From: Patulibacter defluvii
GTDB taxonomy: Bacteria; Actinomycetota; Thermoleophilia; Solirubrobacterales; Solirubrobacteraceae
Assembly (NCBI RefSeq): GCF_034096925.1
Contig: NZ_JAWZSQ010000022.1
Span: 33,865-97,864 of the forward strand
Reading direction: 5' to 3'
DNA: 64,000 bases
Part shown: positions 40,199-47,945 of the stretch, in pieces
How the letters are laid out: the number at the start of each line of letters is the position of its first letter
How positions within the stretch are numbered: position 1 is the first letter of the stretch
Notes under the pieces: model-generated
Seen by the model: the letters and a program-made list of their open reading frames with translations, nothing else
Databases searched by the model: none
What the model was told of the DNA's origin: nothing
Program-made: the position numbers and the translations under genes

Positions 40199-40714
40199 TC
40201 AGCCGCCGCTGTCGGCGTCGGCGGCCGACGGGCGCTTCTGGCCGACCAGCGGCCGGCAGGCGGGGTGCGGACCGTCGACCCGCAGGTCGGCGACGGCGCC
40301 CAGCTCCTCGTCGCCGGGCAGCGCGCTGATGATCCGGTAGCGGCCGGGACCGAGGCAGATCGTCGCCGGCGCGGCGCTGGCGCCGGGCCGCAGCGGCGGC
40401 TGGTCGCGGTCCTGCCAGAAGGTCGAGCGGCGGTTGCCGCGCTTGTCGTCGTCGCTGACGATCCGGACCCGGTGCAGCAGCCGGCCGGCGTTGCGGGCCT
40501 CGATCCGGACCAGGCCGGCCCGCATCTTCACGTTGCGCGGCTCGACGCTGTACTCGCGCAGGGTCAGCTGCAGGCGTCCGTCGCGGACGACGTGCTCGGG
40601 CCCGGTGTTGCAGCCGGTCTGGACGAGCACGATCGACGCGATCGCCACCGCCAGGCCGATCCCGACCCAGCGCAGATCGTGCAGCGGGCTTCCCCCGTGG
40701 CCAGCGCGCGCCAT
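40199..40714 (-). CDS. Membrane-anchored cupredoxin-like protein with incomplete copper site
   Basis: A 171-residue exported protein. One N-terminal helix (VGIGLAVAIASIVLVQTGC) anchors it; the TGC at its end is not a proper lipobox. The exported part resembles plastocyanin-like beta sandwiches in layout: LTLREYSVEPRNVKMRAGLV, RIEARNAGRLLHRVRIV with a single His, and ICLGPGRYRIISAL with a Cys. The second His and Met of a type 1 copper centre are not evident, so copper binding is doubtful. It diverges from the cytochrome c gene, which hints at a shared electron-transfer or metal-related role. ATG at 40714 is chosen; GTG at 40747 would add 11 polar residues. Confidence 0.6.
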   Translation of the reverse strand: MARAGHGGSPLHDLRWVGIGLAVAIASIVLVQTGCNTGPEHVVRDGRLQLTLREYSVEPRNVKMRAGLVRIEARNAGRLLHRVRIVSDDDKRGNRRSTFWQDRDQPPLRPGASAAPATICLGPGRYRIISALPGDEELGAVADLRVDGPHPACRPLVGQKRPSAADADSGG

Positions 40715-40835
40715 CGGCTTGATCTTCGCCGATCGCCCGTCCCCCACGACGCACGCCCGCCCGCGGGGGCTCGTCCGGGGCCTTGCGGGGACGCCGGGGG
40801 CGGGAGGCGCGCGCCTCGCCGGTGGGGCGGTGGTC

Positions 40836-40841
40836 TACGAT
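40836..40841 (+). promoter_or_regulatory. Candidate leaderless -10 box (TACGAT) for the cytochrome c gene
   Basis: TACGAT precedes the ATG at 40851 by nine bases. There is no ribosome site between them. Confidence 0.4.
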
Positions 40842-40850
40842 GCGCGCGTC

Positions 40851-41327
40851 ATGCAGCGTCGAGCCCTCACGACCCTGGCGGCCCTCGGAGCGGCCCTCGC
40901 CCTCACCTCCTGCGGGTCGGAGTCGGTCAAGACCAATCTCGAGGCGGGCAAGCTCCAGGCCGCCGACAACCCAGCGGTCCGCCGCGGCGCCGATCTCTTC
41001 GCCGAGCGCTGCGCCGGCTGCCACACCCTGGCGGCCGCGGGCACCCAGGGCGGCGCCTACCGGATCAAGGACCGCGAGCGGACCGACGGCCCGAACTTCG
41101 ACCTCCGCCGCGAGACCTACGGCTCGGTGCTGTACGCGCTCCGCAACGGCGGCTTCTCGGGCGCGATCATGCCCCAGAACATCGCGGTCGGGAAGGACGC
41201 GGAGGACATCGCCGCGTTCCTCTGCCACAACTCGGGTCTGAAGGCCCAGGACACCGCCAGCCCGGAGAAGGTCAAGTCGGCCGACGAGCGCTGCGCGATC
41301 ACCGGCCCGACCCCGCCCTCGCGCTAG
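40851..41327 (+). CDS. Lipoprotein cytochrome c (class I-like)
   Basis: A 158-residue exported electron carrier. The signal peptide ends in a lipobox, ALALTSC, so C21 should be lipidated and tether the protein to the outer face of the membrane. The single haem motif is ERCAGCHTL (C54, C57, H58). The axial Met is probably M107 in GAIMPQNIAVG, with IAAFLC as the last helix. Between haem and Met there is a charged insert (YRIKDRERTDGPNFDLRRET). It may pass electrons to a terminal oxidase not in this window. A strong hairpin follows the stop. Confidence 0.9.
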   Translation: MQRRALTTLAALGAALALTSCGSESVKTNLEAGKLQAADNPAVRRGADLFAERCAGCHTLAAAGTQGGAYRIKDRERTDGPNFDLRRETYGSVLYALRNGGFSGAIMPQNIAVGKDAEDIAAFLCHNSGLKAQDTASPEKVKSADERCAITGPTPPSR

Positions 41328-41355
41328 CGTCGCGAGCGGCGAAACGGTCTTCGTC

Positions 41356-41383
41356 CGACGGGCGGCCCCAGGGCCGCCCGTCG
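41356..41383 (+). terminator. Strong hairpin terminator after the cytochrome c gene
   Basis: CGACGGGCGGCCC and GGGCCGCCCGTCG form a perfect 13-bp stem with a two-base loop, 28 bp after the stop. It is followed by TCGTTCTG, only weakly T-rich. The hairpin is symmetric, so it could also stop transcription from the convergent methyltransferase side. Confidence 0.7.
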
Positions 41384-41409
41384 TCGTTCTGGGAGCGCGC
41401 GGAGCGGGC

Positions 41410-41528
41410 AAGCGGCACACCACGCCACGCCCATCCCCGTCCCGGGGGTGTGGCGCGTGGTGCTCGTCCAGCCGGCATGACGCGCCACACCCCGTGCGGC
41501 CGGCCGGGGTGTGGCGCCTGATGCCGGC
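41410..41528. repeat. REP-like cluster of palindromic repeats with a GGTGTGGCGC core
   Basis: A pair of 23-base arms at 41471-41493 and 41506-41528 are inverted copies of each other except for a three-base internal difference, around a 12-base spacer. A further copy of the core, GGGGTGTGGCGCGTGG, lies at 41445-41460 and pairs imperfectly with CCACGCCAC at about 41420. Together they make two adjacent hairpins in the gap between the convergent cytochrome c and rRNA methyltransferase genes. This resembles a repetitive extragenic palindrome; whether it recurs in the genome cannot be seen here. Confidence 0.6.
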
Positions 41529-41534
41529 GGCCGA

Positions 41535-42305
41535 TCAGCCCCGGCGAGCGACCTCGAAGGCCACGAGCGTGGTGGCGCAGGCGACGTTCAGCGACTCGAT
41601 GCCGCCCGGCATCGGGATCCGAACCCACTGGTGGACGAAGGCGGCGGCGTCGCTCGAGGCGCCGGCGTGCTCGCCGCCGACGAGGAAGGCGACGCGGTCG
41701 GGCAGCGGCAGCTCCCAGAGCGAGGCCTCGGCGCCGGCGTCGAGGCCGAGGATCGCGAACCCGGCGTCGGTCAGGGCCGAGAGCGCGCCCGGAGCGTCGG
41801 CGGCCCGCAGCACCGGGGCACGCCAGGCGGTGCCGGCCGAGGCCTTGACCACCTGCGGCCCCAGCTCGGCGGTCCCGCGGCGGGGGACGACGATCCCGTC
41901 GAGGCCGGCGCCGGCGGCCGAGCGCAGGATCAGCCCCAGGTTGCCGGGGGTCGTGACGCCGTCGACCACCAGCAGCCGCTGCCGGAGGCCCGGCTTGCGC
42001 GCCAGCCGATCGAGCCGGTCCTGGAGCGGCCGCATCTCGGGTGCGACCACGTCGGCGACCACGCCCTGGTCCTGACGCCCGTTGCCCGAGATCAGCGAGA
42101 CCCGGTGCGGCGACTCCTCGCGCACCGCGACCCCCCGCTCCCGCGCCGCCTTGGTCGCCTCGCGCGGGACGGCACCGCCGCCGCTGGCCACGATCACCTC
42201 GGCCACCTCGAGCGAGCGGTCGCGCAGCGCCTCCAGCACCGCCCGCCGGCCGTAGACGGTGATGCAGCGGTCGCGCCGCTGCCGGGGCTCGATCGGGGTG
42301 GCCAT
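41535..42305 (-). CDS. SpoU/TrmH-family RNA 2'-O-methyltransferase (RlmB-like)
   Basis: A 256-residue SPOUT-class enzyme that methylates a ribose 2'-OH in rRNA or tRNA using SAM. The N-terminal substrate-binding domain starts ITVYGRRAVLEALRDRSLEV. The catalytic part has motif 1 VVDGVTTPGNLGLILRSAAG with the N and R residues, motif 2 AFLVGGEHAGAS, and motif 3 VRIPMPGGIESLNVACATTL, which forms the knot. It is most like 23S rRNA Gm2251 methyltransferase (RlmB), but TrmH-family members are hard to separate by sequence. TAGCCT seven bases before the ATG suggests a leaderless promoter. Confidence 0.9.
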   Translation of the reverse strand: MATPIEPRQRRDRCITVYGRRAVLEALRDRSLEVAEVIVASGGGAVPREATKAARERGVAVREESPHRVSLISGNGRQDQGVVADVVAPEMRPLQDRLDRLARKPGLRQRLLVVDGVTTPGNLGLILRSAAGAGLDGIVVPRRGTAELGPQVVKASAGTAWRAPVLRAADAPGALSALTDAGFAILGLDAGAEASLWELPLPDRVAFLVGGEHAGASSDAAAFVHQWVRIPMPGGIESLNVACATTLVAFEVARRG

Positions 42306-42312
42306 CGCGGGG

Positions 42313-42318
42313 AGGCTA
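42313..42318 (-). promoter_or_regulatory. Candidate leaderless -10 box (TAGCCT) for the methyltransferase
   Basis: TAGCCT on the minus strand lies seven bases from the ATG at 42305. It is opposed by a similar box for the divergent gene 70 bp away. Confidence 0.4.
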
Positions 42319-42387
42319 CGGGCAGATTCACGACGACGTGCGCTCGGACGTGGGGCCAGGGACCGCCCGGTCGAAGGCACACGCCGC

Positions 42388-42393
42388 TACCGT
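42388..42393 (+). promoter_or_regulatory. Candidate leaderless -10 box (TACCGT)
   Basis: TACCGT is followed by seven bases and the GTG at 42401; no ribosome site is present. Confidence 0.35.
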
Positions 42394-42400
42394 CGGTCCC

Positions 42401-43771
42401 GTGTGGCTCTCCCGCTCGCTCGTGCTCGCGCCCGGCATGGTCCTCGCCGCGCTGTCCAGCGGACTGGTCCTGCCGCTCGGAGCCGACGCCGCGATCGTCC
42501 GCCTCGACGCCGGGGGCATCAGCGGACGGCCCGATGCGGGCGTTGCCCGGCTGGTGATCGAGTCGCCCAGCCAACCGCCCCGACGGCTCGCGCCGTGGCA
42601 GCTGGCGGGCATTCCCGACCGCGTCGTGCCCGCTCCTGACGGCCGCCGCGCCGTGCTGTTCGAGGCCATCGAGGACCCGCGCGACGGCATCCGATTCTGG
42701 ATCGCCGATCTTGCCGGGACCGGCACGGTGCGGCCTGGCCGTCTGCCCCGCGGACTCGACGCCACCTGGGCCTCCACCGCCCGATGGTCGCCCGACGGAG
42801 AGCGAGTCCTGATCGACCAGCTGCGCGTTCGCCCGCGCGGCGCCGCGGCCCGAGCCGGCCGCACGCCATGGCGCTGGCGGGTCGTCACGTGCCACCCAGC
42901 GACCGCGGCCTGCGCCACCGTGCCCGGAGCGACCGGGGCCGCCGCGCCGCTGTCCGGGGGCCGCACGTTGTCGGCGACGACCTCCTGGACCCGACTGCCG
43001 ACGGCGCTGGTGCTCGCGGCGAGCGCCGACGAAGGGCTGCCCCGTTGGACGCCGACCCGATCCGCGCTCGGGCGCATGATGATCCGGACCGCCCGTCAAC
43101 GGGGCTCGTCGAGCGTGCGCATCGACGGCTCTGCCGGGCAGGTCCTGCGCGCCGAGCGGCGCGCGCTCGCCCGCGGGTCGGTCGTCGCCGAGGACGTCCT
43201 TGCCGGTCCGGCCGGCGCGCTGGTCGTCCCGTCACGGCTGAGGGCAGCGCTGCGACGTCGCGGGTCGCGCGTCGGTCTGGCCATCGCCGAGCGGCCACAG
43301 CCGCTGCTCGCGGTCGCGCCGGATGGCACGTCGCGGACCATCGCGCCGACCGCCTGGACCCGGGCCTTCCAGCCGTTGGCGCCGGGGCGCGTGGCGGGTC
43401 GGGATGACCTCCGGTTCGTGCCCCGATTCGCGCTTCCCGACGGTCGCTGGCTCGGCGACCTCGACGACGGCGTTCCGCGCGCGCTGGCCACCATGGCCCC
43501 CGACGGCACGACGCGGCCGCTGCGCGTCGGAGATCGACCGGCCACGGTCGACGCGCTGCTCGGCGCCGTCGGCCTGCGGCGGCGCGGCGACGATCCGACG
43601 TGGTTGACGCTGCGCGGGTACGAGCGCGCCACCGACAGCGCGATCGTCGCGATCCTGCGCTGGAGCGATCGGACCGGCGGCGTCGTGCTGCGCGTCCCGC
43701 TGAGCGGCGCCGCACCCACCATCGCCGCCCGTGGCCTTGAGGACGAGGGCGACCACGTCGCCGCCTGGTGA
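42401..43771 (+). CDS. Exported protein of unknown function, possibly beta-propeller-like
   Basis: A 456-residue protein that I cannot assign to a family. An N-terminal hydrophobic stretch (LVLAPGMVLAALSSGLVLPL) then GADAA looks like a signal peptide. The rest is beta-rich with blade-like stretches such as VPAPDGRRAVLFEAIEDP, TARWSPDGERVLIDQLRV, LLAVAPDGTSRTIAPTAWTR, ALATMAPDGTTRPLRVGDRP and AIVAILRWSDRTGGVVLRVP. The recurring PDG turns recall WD40/TolB-like propellers. Third codon positions contain more A and T than in neighbouring genes, which hints at later acquisition or low expression. GTG at 42401 is chosen because the signal peptide follows directly. Confidence 0.6.
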   Translation: MWLSRSLVLAPGMVLAALSSGLVLPLGADAAIVRLDAGGISGRPDAGVARLVIESPSQPPRRLAPWQLAGIPDRVVPAPDGRRAVLFEAIEDPRDGIRFWIADLAGTGTVRPGRLPRGLDATWASTARWSPDGERVLIDQLRVRPRGAAARAGRTPWRWRVVTCHPATAACATVPGATGAAAPLSGGRTLSATTSWTRLPTALVLAASADEGLPRWTPTRSALGRMMIRTARQRGSSSVRIDGSAGQVLRAERRALARGSVVAEDVLAGPAGALVVPSRLRAALRRRGSRVGLAIAERPQPLLAVAPDGTSRTIAPTAWTRAFQPLAPGRVAGRDDLRFVPRFALPDGRWLGDLDDGVPRALATMAPDGTTRPLRVGDRPATVDALLGAVGLRRRGDDPTWLTLRGYERATDSAIVAILRWSDRTGGVVLRVPLSGAAPTIAARGLEDEGDHVAAW

Positions 43772-43800
43772 CCACCCACCGCTCCCCGCCTCGCCACCGC

Positions 43801-43806
43801 TAGCCT
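43801..43806 (+). promoter_or_regulatory. Candidate leaderless -10 box (TAGCCT) for serS
   Basis: TAGCCT is eight bases before the serS ATG at 43815 in a 43-bp gap. No T-box leader or ribosome site is present in the gap. Confidence 0.4.
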
Positions 43807-43814
43807 CCCTCCCG

Positions 43815-45131
43815 ATGCTCGACCTGAAGGCCCTGCGCCGCGACCCCGACGCCGCCCGCGCGGCCCTCGCCCGCCGCGGCGGCGGCGACGCCGAGACCTT
43901 CGACCGGGTCCTGGCGCTCGACGAGCGGCGGCGCGAGATCCTGCCCCAGCTGGAGGGCCTGCGGGCGGAGCAGAACGCCGCCAACCAGGCGATCGGCCAG
44001 GCCCAGAAGGCGGCCAAGGACGGCAGTGGCTCGCAGGCCGAGGCCGACGCTGCGATCGCGGCGATGCGCGAGGTCGCCGGCCGGGCGAAGGCGCTGCAGG
44101 AGGAGCTGACCACGGTCGAGGCCGACCTCCACGAGCAGCAGTCGCGGCTGCCGAACCTGCCCCACCGCGACTCGCCGCCGCAGGACACGGTCCTGAAGAC
44201 GGTCGGCGAGCCGGCCGTCGACGGGCTCGACCTGCGCGCGAACGCCGAGGGCGAGCCGGCCGCGACGCCGCTCGACCACCTGCAGATCGCCGGCCCCGAC
44301 CGGGTCGACATGGAGCGCGGCGCCCGGCTCTCCGGCTCCCGCTTCGCCTACCTGCGCGGCGACCTGGTCTTCCTCGAGCTGGCCCTGGTCCAGTGGGCGC
44401 TGGCCAAGCTGCGCGGGCACGGCCACGAGGCCGTCGTCCCCCCGGTGCTGGTCCGCGAGGAGGCCCTCTACGGGACCGGCTTCCTGCCCGACACCGAGCA
44501 GCAGATCTACGCCCTGCCCGACGACGAGCTGTTCCTCGTCGGCACCAGCGAGGTCGCCCTCGCCTCGATCCACGCCGGCGAGATCCTCGAGGCCGACGCC
44601 GTGCCGCGCCGCTACGCGGGCTTCTCCCCCTGCTTCCGCCGCGAGGCCGGGGCCGCCGGCAGCGCCGACCGCGGGATCTTCCGCGTCCACCAGTTCGACA
44701 AGGTCGAGATGTTCAGCTTCGTGACGCCGGAGCAGGCCGAGGAGGAGCACGCCCGGCTGCTGGCGATCGAGGAGGAGATCCTGACCGAGCTGGGCATCCC
44801 CTACCGCGTGGTCGACATCGCCGTCGACGACCTCGGCGCCTCGGCCGCTCGCAAGTTCGACTGCGAGGCGTGGCTGCCCTCGCAGGACACCTACCGCGAG
44901 CTGACGTCGACCTCGAACACCACCGACTACCAGGCCCGCCGGCTCGCCGTCCGCTACCGCAACGAGCAGGGCAAGCCCGAGATCGCCGCCACCCTCAACG
45001 GCACCGCGGTCGCCGTCGGCCGCACGATCATCGCGCTGCTCGAGCACGGCCTGCGCGACGACGGCACCGTCGTCCTCCCCGAGTGCCTGGTGCCGTTCGG
45101 GGCCCCGGCGCTCCTGCCCGCCGCTGGATGA
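43815..45131 (+). CDS. serS: Serine--tRNA ligase
   Basis: A 438-residue class II aminoacyl-tRNA synthetase that charges tRNA-Ser. The N-terminal coiled-coil arm (about 28-110) gives way to LPNLPHRDSP. The catalytic domain has TPLDHLQIAGPDRVD, the TSEVALASIHAGEILEAD serine-site region, motif 2 GFSPCFRREAGAAG, DLGASAARKFDCEAWLP, RELTSTSNTTDYQARRL and motif 3 LNGTAVAVGRTIIALLE. Length is normal. The downstream EamA gene starts inside its stop (ATGA). Two tRNA-Ser genes lie within 20 kb downstream. Confidence 0.97.
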   Translation: MLDLKALRRDPDAARAALARRGGGDAETFDRVLALDERRREILPQLEGLRAEQNAANQAIGQAQKAAKDGSGSQAEADAAIAAMREVAGRAKALQEELTTVEADLHEQQSRLPNLPHRDSPPQDTVLKTVGEPAVDGLDLRANAEGEPAATPLDHLQIAGPDRVDMERGARLSGSRFAYLRGDLVFLELALVQWALAKLRGHGHEAVVPPVLVREEALYGTGFLPDTEQQIYALPDDELFLVGTSEVALASIHAGEILEADAVPRRYAGFSPCFRREAGAAGSADRGIFRVHQFDKVEMFSFVTPEQAEEEHARLLAIEEEILTELGIPYRVVDIAVDDLGASAARKFDCEAWLPSQDTYRELTSTSNTTDYQARRLAVRYRNEQGKPEIAATLNGTAVAVGRTIIALLEHGLRDDGTVVLPECLVPFGAPALLPAAG

Positions 45132-45964
45132 CCGCGATCCTGCTCGCCCTGCTCGCGTCGGTCGCGTGGGGCACGAGCGACTACATCGGGGGACGCGCGA
45201 CCCGCCACCGGCACGTGCTGGCGGTCCTGAGCCTGACCCGCGTCGCCGGCCTGCTGGCCCTGGGGCTGCTGGTGCTCGTCACCAGCGCGCCCTGGATCGG
45301 CGACGACTGGCCGGCCGCCGCCGCGGCCGGCGTGGTGCTCTTCGGCGGGATCCTCTGCCTGTACCAGGCGCTGGCGATCGGGCCGATGTCGATCGTCGCC
45401 CCGCTCTTCTCGACCGGCGCGATCGTCCCGGTCCTCTGGGGCTTCGTCTCCGGCGAGGAGCCGGGCGCCCTCTCGCTCGTCGGCCTGGCCGCGGCGATCG
45501 CCGGCTGCGTGCTGTCGGCGCGGGCCCCGGCCCCGGTGGAGATGCGGACCCGACCGGCGGGGATCGCCTTCGCGCTCGGCGCCGCGCTCGGCCTCGGCAG
45601 CGGCCTGGCCCTGCTCGACGCCGCCGCCGAGCAGTCGGCCCTGACCGCCGTGCTCGTCGCCCGCGCGGTCGAGATGACCCTGATCGCGATCGTCGCCGTC
45701 GGCCTCTGGCGGCGGATCGGGCCGCAGCTGCGCGGCGCCGGCCTGCTGCCGCTGGCCGGCGTGATCGACATCAGCGCCCAGGCGCTGTTCGCCCTCGCCT
45801 CGCGGACCGGCCTGCTGCCGGTGGTGGCGGTGCTCTCGTCGCTCTACCCAGTCGTGACGGTGCTGCTGGCCCGCGCCCTGCTCGACGAGCGGCTGTCGCG
45901 GGTCCAGACCGCCGGCGCGGCGCTGACCCTGGCCGGCGTCGGCGTGGTCGCCGCCGCGAGCTAG
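45128..45964 (+). CDS. EamA/DMT-family transporter
   Basis: A 278-residue membrane protein with ten helices arranged as two EamA (PF00892) halves, typical of drug/metabolite exporters. The first half begins LLALLASVAWGTSDYIGGRA and contains CLYQALAIGPMSIVAPLFST; the second contains FALASRTGLLPVVAVLSSLY and PVVTVLLARALLDERLSRVQ, the repeated E-R-L signature. ATGA overlap with serS implies co-translation. Substrate unknown. Its TAG stop forms a shared CTAG with the convergent GNAT gene. Confidence 0.88.
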   Translation: MTAILLALLASVAWGTSDYIGGRATRHRHVLAVLSLTRVAGLLALGLLVLVTSAPWIGDDWPAAAAAGVVLFGGILCLYQALAIGPMSIVAPLFSTGAIVPVLWGFVSGEEPGALSLVGLAAAIAGCVLSARAPAPVEMRTRPAGIAFALGAALGLGSGLALLDAAAEQSALTAVLVARAVEMTLIAIVAVGLWRRIGPQLRGAGLLPLAGVIDISAQALFALASRTGLLPVVAVLSSLYPVVTVLLARALLDERLSRVQTAGAALTLAGVGVVAAAS

Positions 45965-46446
45965 GAACGGACGGGCGCGGGGTCGAGGTCCCGCGCCATC
46001 CGGAAGTTGACCAGCCGCTCGCCGCCGCGGGCGACCTGCTGCTCGGCGAGGACGGCGAACCCGTGGCGGAGGAAGAACGGCCGCGCGGAGAGGCTGGCCT
46101 CGACCGTCAGCCGCGTCAGCCCGCGCTCGGCCACCCGCCGCAGGACCTCCTCGAGCAGCGCGGTCGCGACGCCGGAGCGGCCGGCCCGCGGGGCGACGAA
46201 CAGCATGTCGATGTGGCCGCGGTCGTCGAGGTCGGTGAAGCCGACGACCTGTCCGTCCGCCTCGGCAACGAGCGTGTCGACGGCCGCGCGCCGGGCGTGC
46301 CAGGCGTCCGGGTCGATCCCCGGCCCGAGCCAGGCGGCGATCTGCGCCGGCGTGTAGTGGGCGCTGGCGGTGCCGCTGATCGCGTCCCGGAAGACGGCCA
46401 GGGTGGCCGCGGCGTCGGCGCGGTCGTACGCGCGGACCCGCGGCAC
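45961..46446 (-). CDS. GNAT-family N-acetyltransferase
   Basis: A 161-residue acetyl-CoA-dependent acetyltransferase. The GNAT core is clear: VVGFTDLDDRGHIDMLFVAP (beta 4), then the acetyl-CoA loop RAGRSGVATALLEEVLRRV (R/Q-x-x-G-x-G/A type) and LTVEASLSARPFFLRHGFAV. It resembles the YafP/PF13673 subgroup. The GTG at 46446 follows immediately after the stop of the DUF3817 gene, so the two form an operon. Acceptor unknown. Confidence 0.86.
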   Translation of the reverse strand: MPRVRAYDRADAAATLAVFRDAISGTASAHYTPAQIAAWLGPGIDPDAWHARRAAVDTLVAEADGQVVGFTDLDDRGHIDMLFVAPRAGRSGVATALLEEVLRRVAERGLTRLTVEASLSARPFFLRHGFAVLAEQQVARGGERLVNFRMARDLDPAPVRS

Positions 46447-46761
46447 TCAGGCCTCGGCGTTGGCCGCGTCGAGCTGGCGGCGGACGATCACGTCGCCGAT
46501 CAGCGAGCCGACCGGGCCGCCGGTGATCAGCGTGATGCCGGGGAACCACCAGCCCCAGCGGCGCTCGCCGGCGCCCTTGGCGGTCAGGTAGAGCAGGGCC
46601 AGGTAGCCGACGCCGTGGATCGGGCCGAGGATGCCGACGAACGAGTCGCTGTCGATCGCGCCGACGACGCCGAGCACCAACGGGATCAGCAGCAGGAAGT
46701 CGAGCAGGGCCACCACGGCGATCACGTTCAGCAGGCGGCGGGGCTTGGCGACATCGGGCAT
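46447..46761 (-). CDS. DUF3817 family small membrane protein
   Basis: A 104-residue protein with three hydrophobic helices matching the DUF3817 integral-membrane family. Landmarks are LLDFLLLIPLVLGVVGAI, GPIHGVGYLALLYLTAK with the family's G-x-x-H, and ITLITGGPVGSLIGDVI. Function is unknown. TACCCT six bases before the ATG suggests leaderless expression with the GNAT gene behind it. Confidence 0.82.
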   Translation of the reverse strand: MPDVAKPRRLLNVIAVVALLDFLLLIPLVLGVVGAIDSDSFVGILGPIHGVGYLALLYLTAKGAGERRWGWWFPGITLITGGPVGSLIGDVIVRRQLDAANAEA

Positions 46762-46767
46762 GGCTCA

Positions 46768-46773
46768 AGGGTA
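46768..46773 (-). promoter_or_regulatory. Candidate leaderless -10 box (TACCCT)
   Basis: TACCCT on the minus strand lies six bases from the ATG at 46761, with no ribosome site between. Confidence 0.35.
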
Positions 46774-46871
46774 GGGAGCTTCCCGACGAGCGGCGTCGCG
46801 CCAAGTCGACGAGACGAAGTCTCACCGTCATCGACGTGCGCCGGCGGGCCCGGTACCGGAGGATCAGGGTC

Positions 46872-47879
46872 GTGACCACGCCGTCCCCGCGCCCGTCCGC
46901 CGATCCGCCGCCCGCCGCGGCGGCCGCCCCCGGGCACGACCACGCCGACCACGACCACGACCACCACCACGGGGTCTCGGCCGACGACGACCGCCGCTGG
47001 ATCGCGATCGCGCTGGCGATCACGACGACCTTCATGCTGATCGAGGTCGTCACCGGCGTGATCTCGGGCTCGCTGGCGCTGCTCTCGGACGCGTCGCACA
47101 TGCTGACCGACGCGGCGGCGCTGGCGCTGGCGCTGGGCGCGGCCCACCTGGCCCGCCGCCCGGCCGCCGGCCGCTACACCTTCGGGCTGGCGCGGGCCGA
47201 GATCCTCAGCGGCCTGATCAACGCGGTCGCGCTGCTGGTGCTCGGGGTGCTGATCGCGGTCGAGGGCGTCCGGCGGCTGTTCGATCCGCCGCAGATCGAG
47301 GCCGGCCTGGTGATCGTCGTCGGCGTCACCGGCGGGCTGGCGAACGTGGCGAGCGCCTGGGCCCTCTCCCGCGCCCAGCGGCGGAGCATGAACGTCGAGG
47401 GCGCGCGGCTGCACGTGATGATGGACCTGTTCGGCTCGCTGGCGGCGGTCGCGGCCGGCGTCGCGGTGGTCGTCGGCGGCTGGGAGATCGCCGACCCGAT
47501 CGCCTCGCTGATCGTCGCCTTCCTGATGCTGCGCGGCGGCGTGCGGCTGACCCGCTCGACCGGGCGGGTGCTGCTGGAGGCGGCGCCGGCCGACGTCGAG
47601 CCGCCGCTGGTCGGGCGGGCGATCTACGAGGTCGAGGGCGTCGTCGGCGTCCACGACCTGCACGTCTGGGAGCTGACGACCGGCTTCCCGGCGCTCTCCG
47701 GCCACGTGGTCGTGGCGGCCGACGCCGAGGACCCGGACGGGATCCGCGAGGCGGTCCGGGCGATGCTCCACGCGCGGTTCTCGATCGACCACGCCACGCT
47801 GCAGGTCGAGCGGGGCGACGCCAGCGGCTGCGAGGGCTGCGCGGGCACGCTCCACGGACCGACGCTGCGGGCGGGGTAG
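46872..47879 (+). CDS. Cation diffusion facilitator (zinc or related metal exporter)
   Basis: A 335-residue CDF-family proton/metal antiporter. The N-terminus is histidine-rich (HDHADHDHDHHH), a common metal-sensing feature. Transmembrane site residues are present: SLALLSDASHMLTDAAAL gives the D/H-x-x-x-D pair of TM2 and GARLHVMMDLFGSLAAVAAG the matching pair of TM5. The C-terminal cytoplasmic domain has GVVGVHDLHVWELTTGFPAL. Two cysteines in CEGCAG near the end may add metal affinity. GTG at 46872 is preferred; GTG at 46836 would add 12 Arg-rich residues. Confidence 0.92.
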   Translation: MTTPSPRPSADPPPAAAAAPGHDHADHDHDHHHGVSADDDRRWIAIALAITTTFMLIEVVTGVISGSLALLSDASHMLTDAAALALALGAAHLARRPAAGRYTFGLARAEILSGLINAVALLVLGVLIAVEGVRRLFDPPQIEAGLVIVVGVTGGLANVASAWALSRAQRRSMNVEGARLHVMMDLFGSLAAVAAGVAVVVGGWEIADPIASLIVAFLMLRGGVRLTRSTGRVLLEAAPADVEPPLVGRAIYEVEGVVGVHDLHVWELTTGFPALSGHVVVAADAEDPDGIREAVRAMLHARFSIDHATLQVERGDASGCEGCAGTLHGPTLRAG

Positions 47880-47945
47880 GGGCGCGACGGCCGCGACCTT
47901 CGAAGGGTGGTCGGCCCGCGGGCGATCTGGGAGGGTCGGTCCGAG

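Noticed and set aside
43772..43814. T-box leader upstream of serS
   Set aside because: The gap is only 43 bp, far too short for a T-box, and no specifier loop or terminator is seen.
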